DNA of 64,000 bases from Selaginella moellendorffii (lineage: Eukaryota > Streptophyta > Lycopodiopsida > Selaginellales > Selaginellaceae). Of the stretch, positions 1 through 12,023 are shown piece by piece. The notes under the pieces are model-generated. The model had not been told where the DNA came from. It saw only the letters and a program-made list of their open reading frames with translations, and ran no database searches. The position numbers and the translations under genes are program-made. Within the stretch, counting starts at the first letter, position 1, and every line of letters begins with the position of its first letter. The stretch spans positions 817,437 to 881,436 of the forward strand of contig NW_003314337.1 of the NCBI RefSeq assembly GCF_000143415.4, written 5' to 3'.

Positions 1-3000
1 AAGGTCTTACTTGGTCCTTGCGAAGCGGATCCTCAAAATACGGCTTGAGTAAGTTCACGTGGAACACGGGATGCATCTTCCCCATCTCTCGAGGAAGTCG
101 GAGACGGTAAGCCACTTTACCGATTCGAGCCTCAATCTCGTAAGGCCCCGCGAACCTGCTTAAGGAACTCAAGATCAATTCATTTACAGGAATACATGCA
201 TTTTTACCTTTGGGTCAACTTCCGGCTGATCCCACTTGGTAGCCTGAGGTTCTTGGTGTTCAGCAACACCTTCTCCCCAGCTTGGAACTCCACATCCCGA
301 CGCTTTTGGTTCGCGTACTTAGTTTGCCTTTGTTGAGCCCGTTCCAAGGAATCCCTCACTAGATTCCAAATGTTGAGTCTTTCCGCCGTGAATGCCTCCA
401 CTGCGGGTAACTCTCCATGATACTCGGCCACGCCGAGTTCCACAGGACCTTCAATAGCTCGCCCATTGATGACTTCCCATGGACTCACCCCGATGCTCGA
501 ATGTGGTGAGTTGTTATAACACATTTCCGCAAGTCCCAAATGACTTACCCAGTCGGTCTGGTCTCCCGAGACATAGCATCGCAAATAATCCTCCAGCTGC
601 CTATTCACCCTTTCCGTTTGTCCGTCTGTCAAGAAGTGTTAGTGCCATCAATCTTGACTCAATACCCATTACCTGTCTGTGGGTGATAGGCCGTACTGAA
701 TTTCAACTTGGTGCGATACTGTTCTAGGAGTGTCCTCCAGAACCTACTGGTGAAGATCTTATCTCGATCTGAGATAATCTCTTCCGGCCTTCCCCGCACT
801 CGAACCACTTGTTCGAAGAACAGCTTCGCCACACCTTCCGCATCCACATCCGTTGTGGTGGGTATGAAATGTGCCATCTTTGAAAATCGGTCCACCACCA
901 CGAATATCGCATCGAACCCCTCGCTTGGGGGTAGTCCCGTGATGAAGTCCATCGTGAGACATTTCCACGGACGATCTGGAATGGGGATGCTTTGCAACAA
1001 GCCCCCACTAGCCTTCGTCACGGCTTTGACCTGCTGACATGTTGGACATGTCTTTACATAGTCTTGGACGTCCTTAGCCATATCTGGCCAGTGATACTTC
1101 CTTTTGAGTAAGCCCATCGTCTTGGGCACTCCGCCGTGTCCCGCGAGAGGTCCGTCATGACACTCTTCCAAGGCTACCTTCCTTAGTTCCCCTTCTGGAA
1201 CATACACCCTCGTTTGCTTGTAATATATGAGTCCGTTGCGTTCCGCATAGCCCGTTTTCTCTTCCGTTGGCAGCTCATCTCTCTGGTGAGCTTCCCGCGC
1301 CTCCAGATTCCTCAGCAACACTTCTTGTGCTAGACCATCACTCTCGTATGCGGTCCGCACATCGTCCCAAAAGGTTGCTGTCGCGCTAGATATCGCCAAC
1401 TTCAAGCTCGCTTTTCGACTTAGCGCATCTGCCACGATGTTGCTCTTCCCAGGCTTGTACAGGATCTCGCAATCAAACTCGGCCAAAGCATTGGCCCACC
1501 GACCTTGTTTTCCCCTTAGGTCGGGCTGTGACAAGAAGTGTTTCGTTGCCACATTGTCCGTGTAAACCTTGAAGTGTCTCCCAAGGTAGTGTCGCCACTC
1601 CTTGAGCGCCTTGACCACCGCAAACAATTCCTTCTCGTGGGCAGGCCACTTCTGTTGAGCCTTGTCCAGCTTCTTCGAGAAGAACGCTACTGAATGGTTG
1701 TCTTGCTTCAAAACTGCGCCCAACGCAAAGTCCGAAGCATCCGTGTCTACCTCAAAGTCCTTACCAAAGTCTGGTAATGCCAACACCGGAGCCTTCCTCA
1801 ACTTCCCTTTGAGGTGGACGAATGCCGCCTCGCATTCCGCTGTCCATACCATCTTCCCTTTTCCTGTTTGGTCCGTTAAGGGCAGGGCTACTCTCGAATA
1901 GTGTCTGATAAACTTTCGATAGTAGTTGCATAGCCCCAGGAACGCCCTCAACTCATGTACATTCGATGGTCGTTCCCATTCCTGGATCGCTTGGACCTTC
2001 TCCGGGTCCACCTTGAGCCCATCCTGGCCCACCACATGCCCGAGAAACTTTACCTCTTGTTGAGCAAAGTCACATTTGCTCTCTTTAGCATACAGTTTGT
2101 GTTCCCTTAGTTTCTCAAACACCTTCGCCAAGTGTTCGGCATGCTCCTTCAGCGTCTCGCTATAGATTAGGATGTCGTCAATATAGACGACCACAAAGTG
2201 ATCCAGATAGGGTACAAAGACGTGGTTCATCAACGCCGAAAACGTTGCCGGCGCATTGCACAGCCCAAAGGGCATCACCAAAAACTCAAAGCTCCCATAC
2301 CTCGTTCGACAGGTTGTCTTCTCGACATCTTCCTCGGCTACCCTGATCTGGTAGTATCCTGACCTTAGGTCAATCCTCGAGAAGTATTTTGCCTTTCCCA
2401 ACCTATCGAACAGGTCCTCAATCCTTGGCAAAGGGTACTTGTTCTTCTTGGTATACTTGTTGAGCAACCGGTAATCTATGCACATGCGCATAGATCCATC
2501 TTTCTTTTTCACAAATAATACCGGCGCCCCATACAGCGACTTGCTCAACCTAACATACCCTTTGTCCACCAACTCCTCTAGTTGGCACTTGAGCTCCTTG
2601 AGTTCTTTTTCGTTCAAACGATAGGGTGGACGAACCACCGCCTCAGCGCCCTCGACCAGCTCAATCTTATGTTCTATCGGTCGTGCGGGGGGCAACCCCG
2701 CCAGTAGCTCCTCCGGCATGGTATCCTGGAATTGGTCCAACACTCGCTGGATCACTAAAGGCACTTCTTCCGTTCTTGTCTTTTTGTCACTCTTCACTGA
2801 GAGTAAGCACAAAAAGGCTGCCTTAGTTCCTTTAGTGAGTTGTCCTCTCGTGGACACTAGGTTTAAGCAGGATTCTTTGGCCTTGCTTTGCCCTACCTTT
2901 AGATCCTGGGCCTCCACCCTAGATCTTCTTCCTTGGGCATTCGCCAATACCACAAGGTTCCTACCTTGTCCATGTAAGGCTACCACGAACCGATTAAACC

Positions 3001-4546
3001 AATCCATTCCGAAGATCACGTCAAATCCCGCCATGTCCAAGACGGTGAAATCCATGTCCACTTTCCATGTCCCCACTTCGACTCTCGCTTGTCGAAGTAC
3101 CTCATCGGTGCTTTGGCTACCTTGAACAAACTCTATAGTCCTTGGTTCGCCTAGCCGCTGCACCGTTAGTCCGGCTTGCCGGACTATGTCTGCAGCCACA
3201 AAATTATCCGAAGCACCCGTGTCAATAAGGATCTTAACAAAGCTACCTCCGAGCTTCCCTCGGAGGGCTAGTAGATGTCGCGAACGACTCTCTACCAAAG
3301 TTGCTCGTGTAATGAGCAACTTTGAGTTAAGGACTGGATCACATACCTCAGTTTGGACTTCACCCGACTTGATGGCCATATTGGCTCTGGCCTTCTTCGG
3401 GTAGGGACATTCCCTCGAGAAGTGTCCCGCTTCACCGCAGTTGTAGCATACGTTGTTTCCCACGCTGCTATATGACTTGACCTTCTTATCCGTGGGTTTG
3501 TCTCTTTTCGCTTGACTCCCCCACGTACTTGCTCGCTGGCCACCGGATTTGCCTTTCCGGAACCCCGAGGACTCATTCTTAGAGAAACTCTTCTTGAATT
3601 TCCCCCTGCTATATGTTCCCCTTGGTTTGGCCCCTTTGCTAAACGTGGATACCGACCCCGTCGTGTTCCCCTTTCGCAGGTTATCGTTGAAATGCACCTT
3701 GATGGCCGCATCCAACGCTTCCTTGTAGTTGGTCGGGTTCCAGCGCATCACCTCACCGCGAGCCCAGGTTTGCAAACCTGATATGAAGGCATGGAACACA
3801 TCCATATCCCCCATGTCCGTGACAAGTATCCTCTTTGCCATGAACCCATTCACATATTCCTGGATGGTTCCAGTCTGCTTCAGCCTACTCAGTTCATCCC
3901 TCAGATGCAGAGTGGCATTCGGAGGAACGTATGTTGCGCGGATCCTCGCCTTCATCATGTCCCAAGTGACCACCGGTCCTTCGTTGGCCTCCGTTGTTCT
4001 CCACCAAGACTTGGCATTATCTGCCAAGTATGGTTTTGCACATGGGACCTTCTCCGAGCTTGGTAACCGCAACGCTCGGAAGTAGTCCTCCATATCGTAA
4101 AACCAATCCTCCACCACCTTATAGTCATTCACTCCCTTGAAGACCGGTGGGGGCTTTGGTTTGTACTTGGGAACTGCCTGAGGGACTGATTCCACTTCAG
4201 TCTGTTCGACCTTGTCTGGTTTTGCCTCAGTCCCCGCCGAAGGGTCCGCACCTTCTGCGCTGCCAGCATCCGCAGTCTTTTGCCTTTTCTTCCGCTTCTC
4301 GTCACGCTTTAGCTTGCGTACGAGAGTCTCCAGCAGGGCATTAGTCTGCGCCAATTGACCTTCTAGAACGTCCAATCGAGCCTTGGACGACCGAACCTCG
4401 CCACCGGACTCCTGTTTGGAAGTTTCCTCACTAGAGTCCTCCTCATGCAAGGATTCCTCATCCATAGCCTCTTGTTCGACCGGAGGCTCCAGCTCTGGCG
4501 GAGGTTCCGTCTCCGCCTGGGTTCGCTTACGCCCTGCCCTTGCCAT
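1..4546 (-). CDS. gag-pol polyprotein of Ty3/gypsy element, with two putative micro-introns
   Basis: Starts at ATG 4546. The first uninterrupted stretch is 1,295 codons (4546-659). An acidic/coiled-coil N-terminus (about residues 20-90) precedes the Gag core. A CCHC knuckle, [14 protein letters not shown], is near residue 367. Protease DTGASDN is near 440, [11 protein letters not shown] near 787, RNase H DTDASD near 935, the HHCC integrase zinc region near 1127-1170, and integrase core Asp residues in MDFITG (about 1198) and ISDRDK (about 1258). The frame then runs into a stop at 659. Skipping 626-672 joins HPQT to DGQTERVN, which carries the third catalytic residue (Glu). Skipping 156-207 joins KLTQR to FAGPYEI. 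The reading then stays open to position 1. No chromodomain is visible before the edge. Without splicing the protein would be truncated inside the integrase. Confidence 0.9.
156..207 (-). other. putative 52-nt spliceosomal intron near end of gypsy integrase
   Basis: On the minus strand it starts GTAAAAATG and ends TTAAGCAG. Removal joins KLTQR to FAGPYEI in phase 2, matching the conserved K-L-x-x-R-F-x-G-P-Y/F segment of gypsy integrases. Both borders read AG|GT. Unspliced, translation stops one codon into it. Confidence 0.72.
626..672 (-). other. putative 47-nt spliceosomal intron inside gypsy integrase
   Basis: On the minus strand it starts GTAATG and ends TTGACAG, with a CTAAC branch-point-like motif about 16 nt before its 3' end. 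Removing it restores the integrase motif [12 protein letters not shown] in phase 1. The flanks show the 5-bp direct repeat GACAG, and the segment contains 7-bp inverted arms GTCAAGA/TCTTGAC. A random insertion would rarely have splice ends and exact frame restoration together. Confidence 0.75.
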
Positions 4547-4589
4547 CTCCCAGCAATCCGCCTCTATCCTTCGCTAGAACTGAGGAAAA

Positions 4590-4602
4590 GGCTCCGATAC
4601 CA
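4590..4602 (-). other. primer-binding site, initiator tRNA-Met type
   Basis: The minus strand reads TGGTATCGGAGCC, three bases inside the 5' LTR end. This is the usual iMet PBS (TGGTATCAGAGC) with one A-to-G change. The same variant is used by the LARD at 26932. Confidence 0.88.
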
Positions 4603-4605
4603 AAT

Positions 4606-5754
4606 TGTAAGCCACAAATTTTTCCTTTCCAATTTGCCAGCTTACCTCGTCTATCCGTCCAACACCGCCTTGGCCTTTGCTAAGTTCCCTCGCCAAGGTT
4701 CTCGCCTATGGTACCAGCTCCTACTTGGTCTCAGCTACTTACTGCACGAGCAATGGAGTGTTAGCCATCCATCTACGGATTCCCAAATCACTCCCAATCC
4801 CCCTCCCCGGGTTAGACTGGACTTAAGGTTCGGCTACACTCCCCGCAAGCACAAGCAGCCAAGCACACCAAGCTTCCAGGTTCCTAACTTCCCTTGGTAC
4901 CACAAGACTTGATCATGGGACCCTCTAAATCCCAAGTCTTGAGTGCAACACTTGCTTCGGGACGCCGGGGCGAAACACCGTGGCCTAGCGGCCCGGTATG
5001 GGTACCTCTCGCCCCCCACTTCCATCCCGAAGGAAGGCCCAAGCCCCTAGGAAGGGCGAGGACCAATGAGCCGCATGGTACTCAAGTGGGGCACCACTCC
5101 ATATGAGCCGGGAGCACCGCAATCGGTTTCCCTTTCGGGAGTGGGAGCTGCTCTTGAGCACTTCCTTGGATGGCCCCTCCGGCACCAGGCAAGTCCATGC
5201 TCACTCCCACCCAAGGCCCCTCGGTCCCAGTCCCAACCTCAAGTCAGTTTGGAAGCCCAACTGGAGAGTCCCTTCTAAACTGGTTCCTGGACCTCACTAT
5301 CCCTACTATACTTTTGGAACCCCCTGCAGCCCCCCCCCCCCTGGGAGACGCACGCTTTGGGCTTTCACCCCTTGACCCGTATTAGTATTTGGACTTAGTC
5401 TCTGGCTCGATCTCGGACCCGATTTCAGATCCGACTTCGGATTCGGGTTCGGACTCGATCACGGACTCGATCTCGGACCCGATCTCGGACCCGACCTCGG
5501 ACTCGACCTCGGACTCGGTCTCGGACCCGATTTCGGATCTCGGACTCCGTCTCGAACTCGGTCTCGAACTCGGACTCGAACTCGGTCCCCGAGTCGGTCT
5601 CGGACTCGATTCCGGACTCTATCTCGAACTCGGTCCTAGAGTCGGTCTTGGACTCGATCTTCGACTTGGTCCCATCCGATGAACTCTTTGTCATTTTGGT
5701 CATGCTTTCGGGGTTCCTTTAGCCTACGACACCTCGGTGAGTTGGTTCCTTACA
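4606..5754 (-). repeat. 5' LTR of the gypsy element
   Basis: It is bounded by TGTAAG and CTTACA on the plus strand, giving TG...CA ends. The right border meets LARD internal sequence at 5755. It holds a tandem array of six-base GA-CCGAGTC-type units (about 5389-5680), also seen in the LARD LTRs. A shared block near 5281-5375 contains a run of C and the sequence GGGCTTTCACCC. Confidence 0.82.
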
Positions 5755-6473
5755 CTATCCTCCTAGTCTGGAGGAGAATAACCAAAAAAAAAAACATATG
5801 GGGCCAGAAGGCAAGTAGTATTGGGATGGAACTGAACGCTAGAAATCGAAGGGCATATCCAATGGTGGTTATGCAAGTTGGGAGTGGAAAATCAAGAGGG
5901 TGCTCAAGGATGTTGTTGCTAGCAACCGTGATGCCATGGGGAGTCTAAAATATGGAATTGTCCATGTTAGACTATATGGCAACTATAAAGCTTGCGAAAA
6001 GGGAGGCCTTAGAAAGCTAAGGGACAGAGTTCCTTCAAGGTTCCCAAAGACGATTCTAGGTAGCTTAATACCTAGAAAGGCCAAGTGTAAATGGTTCATG
6101 GAACACGCGAAATCAGAGTGGCGTAGCAAAAGCGTGGTCTTGAAGCTTGCCACGAGGCAAGGCTATCAAGGTTAGGGAAGTAGTTCCCGAGTGTTCAAAG
6201 AGAGGGCTTTGAACGAAAGTCGATGGTCAAGGACTTTCACGCTTATGCAGGAACCATGTTACAGTGGTTGGAGGACTTGCCAAGTGAGATTGGCAAGTCG
6301 GGGGAACAAATACTCTAGTTGAAGGTGATAACTTCAAAAAGGGTGGGCCATGGGGCCAAGCATGGAAGAGTCCATGCATGATCACCGACTTGTCAAGTGA
6401 GAGGACTTGGCAGTGTGGAGGAACTAGGTTCCTAAGCGGTGATCTGTAGCACGCTTTAAGTATAAGTTGGTGC

Positions 6474-6595
6474 ACCGGCGTGGATAGTCATGCCAGGCAT
6501 CCTATGTGATGTCGTCCGTAGATGCATATACGGAGGTTGGGTTTGAGTCCCGACCCTCTAGTGCTTGGGTTCGAGTCCCAAATCACTAGGGCGTG
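6474..6595 (+). other. tRNA-like hairpin cluster, degenerate copy
   Basis: Equivalent of 29407-29523 in the complete LARD. It has a chain of short hairpins followed by two T-arm/B-box-like loops (GGGTTTGAGTCCC and GGGTTCGAGTCCC). Some stems here are broken by substitutions, for example ATAGTCATGCC. Confidence 0.5.
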
Positions 6596-8051
6596 GTGAT
6601 GGTTTAGAATATGAGGACACTCATATTTCGGTGGTCATGGACTCTCAGTGGGGAGACTGGTTTGGGCACACTGCCAAGCGAGGGATGCCTCGGAGTCGTG
6701 ATGCACGGTTAGATTGCTTAGTGTGAAAGCTCAACATATCTAACTTGAACGCTTTGGTGCAAGGGGGCACCAAGGACGAGGTGAATGAGATGGGGACACC
6801 CAGTCTCAGTTGTTATGCACCCTTGGCTGGAAGGACTGGCTTGGGCGCACCGCCAAGCGTGGGGGATGCCCCCGGGGTCATAGTCAACAACTTAAAGGTC
6901 GAGGAGACCTAGTACCTATTGGCAAATTTATTAAGGTGCCAAGGTTAGATCACTAGGTGATCTTATGGCTAAAAACAAGGACAAGGTCCTTGTGAGGTTA
7001 AGGAACAAGGTTCTTAGTTCAAAGTGTTAATTTGAACTATTGATAATGGTGTGGCTTGGTCAAGGTGACCAAGTGGGAAGAGGGAAATAAGATATGTCAA
7101 TGCAATGGCATAGTGAGTTCGAGGAAAGTAGTCTCTATAAGAGACCCAGGGGAGGGTCACACAATTGGGCCGTGGATAGAGCCCATAGCAAAAGATGCTA
7201 AAGAGACGTACTGGGGGTGAACACCCTCCGGACTTGACAAAGAAGAGTTTTTGCTACGGAACCGAAAGGATACCTCGAAAATAGAGGTAGCGATCCTATA
7301 TTGCTGAGTGCAACAATCAAGGATAGGAGCAAAAGACTAGTGGCTAAGAAAAGAGCCATGGGAATCAGGGGAAAGAATCCAAATGGCAAAATTAGCCAAG
7401 GAACACTAATGTGTTTGATGCTAACGGATTGCGGGAAAGGAAGTGGACTTCCAAGGATAGATTCCCAAGTGCTCCAATTTGGCAAAGTAAAAAGCTCCAA
7501 GTGAGGAGTGGCAAAGTAGCCAAAGGATAGGGCTGTGGACAGCCTTGGCACAAATGATGATAATTGGAACGTAATGCCAAGGGTGGCACAAAATAGAAAA
7601 GAGGATGATGGTGCCCTCAAGCAGAGAACTTCCTAGGATAGGGAAGTGGACTTGCACAATATGTGTAATGCAAGGTGTCGAAGACACTTAGGAAATTGAC
7701 TTCAAGAAGTCAAAAGTAAACGTTCCAAAGTGCAAAGGTTATGTCGATAGAATCTGAGACTACTTGAGAATGAGTAGTGGAATTGAGTTAGAGACGATGC
7801 CTCTAACAGGTTTAGCGAGAACTGAACCAATAAAAAGGGAGAAAACCACCCCAGGTGACCGAATGAGTCTCTATGTTGGAGAGACTATGCTCCTTAGAGG
7901 ATGGACAAGGCATGGTGAGCCTTTGGTGTCAAACCATAGACAAATATTGGCTAGGTGCCAAGGATGGAACTAGTAATACAGGCAGGTGTTACTTTATAAG
8001 AGGGTTTACCGTTCGATGAGGACTTCGAACTTTGTCTATGGGTGGTGGAGT

Positions 8052-9748
8052 TGTGAGACACAAAATCCCTAGGCCCCAAAGTGGAGCCGGAAGGGTGCCA
8101 TGTGGTGGTGGCCGAAGCAAAAACCAAACGAGCGTAACACGTTTGGACTAAAAGCTCCGACTTGAAAGGTTGAGAGCGGGAGTGGAACTCCCAACAAAGT
8201 GCTCGAGGAACGAGCACGAAGCGAGCAATAAGCGAGGCTCCAAAAAGGGACCCAAAAGGACCAACACATGACATGTGGAAGTGTCCGAGATGGACCCGAG
8301 TTGGAGTCCGAAGTGGAGTTCGAGAAGGACCCCGAGATGGAGTCCGAGGTGGAGTCTGAGATGGACCCGAGATGGAGTCCGAGATGGACCCGAGATGGAC
8401 ACGAGATGGGGTCCGAGATGGAGTCCAAGGTGGAGTCCGAGGTGGACCCGAGATGGACCCAAAATGGAGTCCGAGATGGAGTCTGAGATGGACCCGAGAT
8501 GGACCCAAAATGGAGTCCGAGATGGACCTGAGATGGAGTCTGAGATGGACCCGAGATGGAGTCCGAGATGGACCCGAGATGGAGTCCGAAGTCGAGACCA
8601 AGACCGAGACCGAGACCGGGACCGAGACCGAGACCGAGATCGGGACCGAGACCGAGACCAAGGCTGAGGCCGAGACCGAGCCCGAGTTCAAGTCCGAGTC
8701 AGAGTCCGAGTCCGAGTCCGAGTGCGAGTCCGAGTCCGAGTTCGAGTCTGAGAGGGTGAAAGCCCAAAGCGTTCGTCTCCCAGACCCTGGGGGGTTTGGT
8801 GAGCTCCAAAAGTATAGTAAAGGGGAGGACTGCAGTGGAGCCAGTTTGGCCAGGAAAGGCCAGTTTGGCCCAAGAAGGCTGGACCCAGTGTTGGGTGAGG
8901 AGCTGCCCACTGGAAAGTCCAAGACTAGAGTGAACACAAGCCGACAAGCAGGGTAGCTTGGTGAAGTGTTCAAGAGCCGGCTCTAGTTCCCCCAGGAGAT
9001 CGACTGGCCGATGCTCCCAGTCCAAGTGTGGGTGGCACTACCTACTTGGATACCTAGTGTGGCTCAACGGAACCTCGCTCTAAGCCCATGGCTAGAGCAC
9101 CCAAATGCAGAAGGCGAGGAGAGTACCCATGAGGCCTGCGTAGGGCCACGGTGTTCCGAAATGTTGTCCCAAAGTCCCAGACTGTGGAAAGGAAGAGGAG
9201 TAGCCCTCTAATGTGGTGACAAGGGACACAGTCACACAGTGAGGAAGTCCTAGAGGACAGTTGGACTTGGTGGTCGGGCCTGTAGGCCTTGATTCAGTGG
9301 TAGTGTTGGTGAACATGGCCATGAACAGGAAGGGACTTGGTGGGGACTGGAAAGGAGATATTGGGGAAGGCTATTCCCCATGTCTGCAGGCATCCTAAGG
9401 ATGCTAAGGAGTGGATCTAGGATGATCACTCATGGATGGATGGCCTAGTCTATGAGAGACGGGATTGCAATGTGGGTGGTGTTGGACCACCGGTGTGACC
9501 AAGGTGAATAGGTATGGCCTTAGCGTAACGGGCCGATATGTCGGTGATACCTTGGGGTGTTGATCATGGGATCGGACACAGGGAGCACTTGGACCAAGTG
9601 CTAAGGTTGAGTGGCATGGATGCCATTCTCGGAGCTAGCAAGCCCCAAGTCCTAAGTTGGACTTATGGAGGTTGTGAATGAGACTCCTCCAAGTGGTCGA
9701 AGGTGTGGTTAAGTGACTAAAGTAGAATGGAAAAATTAGTCGCTTACA
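8052..9748 (+). repeat. 3' LTR of LARD copy 2
   Basis: Begins TGTGAGACAC and ends CGCTTACA, like the two LTRs of the complete LARD. A tandem array of GAGATGGAGTCC/GAGATGGACCC units, then GAGACC and GAGTCC hexamers, occupies about 8280-8755. The array keeps several frames open on both strands. Confidence 0.85.
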
Positions 9749-10904
9749 GGATTGAGGTGTTCCGTTTACATGAGTTTGCACTTGGGCTCGTGAGTGAGGC
9801 ACATTAGCAACTCAAGGTTACACTTTGAGTTGGCAGGATTAATGATAGCCTATTGGTGGTTCTATGAGTTGTTCCAGTGGTTCCATGAGTTGTTCCTTGT
9901 ACCGTGGTTGAAAGCAAACCTCCCTGGGTTTGCTAAGAGTGGCAAATAGGCTGGTCCGTAGCTGTTTAGCACGGCACTAGTGGATCCTTCTTAGGCATGA
10001 TTATAAGTGGATCAATCAAGACTATAGGGATTAGTCTATTGGTTCAAGTAGTTATTGCCGTGCTCTGTCATAATCTTTTCTTGAATTGGACTGAAGGCAG
10101 TGTGAAAGCAAGCTTGAGATTTAGTTAAAGATGAGACCGAAAAGAGAGTTGTCAGGGACGGAGGATTAAACATGTAAATCATTTTCTCTTCTTGGAGATA
10201 TGATTTGCATCAAGATGTTAACTCATTGCTCATGTTCACATCATGCAATCAAGAGTCCCTACCTTAATGCATTTGGAAATGATGGTATTACAAATGGTGA
10301 GTTGTGGGATGGATAGCAGTGAAGCGCTAAACCATTTTGTCTAAGTTTACTATTGGAAGATTTGAGTTACAATGCTCAATTCTTTTCCGGGGAACCTTGC
10401 TATTGCTCCTTGAGTAGCTTGGTGTTGGATTAGTTTTGAGTTTGGTCAGAAAAAGAGTGGCATGAGCTTGTCCATGTTTTGAACAAAAGTTAGTGATGTT
10501 GAGTGTTGTAAATCTATATCAGTGGAGTGTGGCATTTATGTTGCATTTTGTCGAATTGAGTTGACACTTGATACTCACATAAACCTTTGAAGTAATGACA
10601 TTGGCATTGCTCATGGTGTTGCTTGATTGATGATCAAGACATTGTGATTTCCATATCATATCCATATGATAATGAGCAATGTGTTTACGAAGTTGCTTAG
10701 TTAAACGATGATCAACCCCAAAGTGGTTGATGGAGAAGCTAGTCTACTTGCATGAAGTAGCATTGTAGTAGTTTTGACTGGATTCTCGATGGTGACCCGT
10801 TATGCTAAGCTTAAGTTGGTTCCTTGCTCCTTGAGGGTTTGCCCATTAGGTGTTGGAAAAAAATTATAGCGTTCACTTGCTATGGCTCGTCGGTTGATCC
10901 GTTA
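9749..10904. repeat. non-coding repeat D, copy 1
   Basis: From 9757 this stretch matches 12224-13354 in direct orientation. No coding frame. It ends in CGTTA, exactly where an LTR begins at 10905, so it is probably internal DNA of an older LTR element. Confidence 0.6.
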
Positions 10905-12023
10905 TGTCGCAAATGTGACTTCGGGTATCGAAAGTTACCTGTCAACTAGTCCTTACGGACACTCTTACCTTACTGCCACGATGGCGGGAGGTCAGTATTG
11001 CTGGACCCTTTATTAGTCCCTCTTGTGCTAGTGGAGTTAACTGGGCATTTCGAGTGTACTTAGACCGGACGAGCATAAGGACGGAATTCCTAAGTGTTAT
11101 TAGCTAAGCATACTTAGCCCGGTAAGGAGTTCCCGTCTCGTTTTGTCTTGCACTTACTAGTGACAAGAACCCTCGCGTATTGAGATTAGTCCCTCAATAT
11201 TGCTACATGATAGCTTACCGTGTCTGCCAAACACCCTCGCTATCATGCCCTTTGTGTTAGTCTCATTTCGGTCCCAAATGCTATTTATGGAAAGTGTCCA
11301 GATTTGCTCATTTGGCATATCTACGGAATGTAGAGATCGGCCTGAACACAATGGTGTTCGTCCCGTGTCCAAATTCGCATTCTAGCGCCATTCCATATTT
11401 AGTAAGTTTCGAGCTTATCCCAAAGACTAACTCCTGATACTAAGGGAGGCTTGGGGTGAAAGCCCAAAGCGTGTGTTCCTCAAAGGGGGGGGCTATGGGG
11501 GGTTCCAAATGTATAGTAGGGATAGTGGGTAGGTTGGGCATGGCCGACCAACCTGAGGCATAGTTTAGCTCCCGCTTGCGTGCCTGTCCTTGTTCTGCGT
11601 CCGGCTTGGGTCTAAGCCCAAGTTCCATTCCATGCTAGCTGGTGGAGTACCCATGTCCTCACGTTAGGCCACCGGTATGCCGAAATAGCACCAGACTCCG
11701 TTTGGCTCCGTTTTGCGTGCTGGTCCTGGCATTGGGATGCTGGTTACTCTAGGACTGTTCCAAGTCGCTCCGGGCCCCTGTCCCTTCGCTCCTTGGGCTT
11801 TATGCTTAGGAGTTGCTCCGTAGTTCGGTTCCATCACTTCTTGGCTTCACGCTTGGGAGTTTGGCACCGTTCCTTCGTTTAGTGGTCCAAAGCCCTGAAC
11901 CTTGGGTTCCTATGGACACGTGGCATGGACACGTGGCATCTGTCACGTGGCACAAAGAGGGTTTAGGTTCCGCTTCGTGGTGTTATCCTAATAGGATAAA
12001 GGGTCAAAACCACGTGCGCTACA
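10905..12023 (+). repeat. LTR of a third family (LTR-C), plus orientation, followed by PBS-like site
   Basis: Begins TGTCGCAAATG and ends GCGCTACA. It is followed at 12024 by TTTGGTGTCAGAG, an iMet-type PBS. A near-identical copy lies inverted at 13939-15063. The left flank is CGTTA. Confidence 0.78.

Larger units (their letters stand above)
1..5754 (-). mobile_element. Ty3/gypsy LTR retrotransposon, 5' LTR plus gag-pol, 3' end outside window
   Basis: The element lies on the minus strand. Its 5' LTR is 4606-5754, the primer-binding site 4590-4602, and gag-pol runs from 4546 leftward off the window. The domain order is Gag with zinc knuckle, protease, RT, RNase H, integrase, which is the Ty3/gypsy order. 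It interrupts a LARD: sequence resuming at 5755 matches the LARD internal region that is uninterrupted around 28690. The target-site duplication cannot be checked because the other end is missing. Confidence 0.93.
5755..9748 (+). mobile_element. non-autonomous LTR element (LARD) copy 2, 5' part displaced by the gypsy insertion
   Basis: The sequence parallels 28690-32808 of the complete LARD: internal DNA to 8051, then a 3' LTR. No frame carries gag or pol motifs. The 5' LTR and first part of the interior must lie left of the gypsy element, outside the window. This copy is clearly older than the complete one, because the internal sequence shows many substitutions. Confidence 0.85.
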
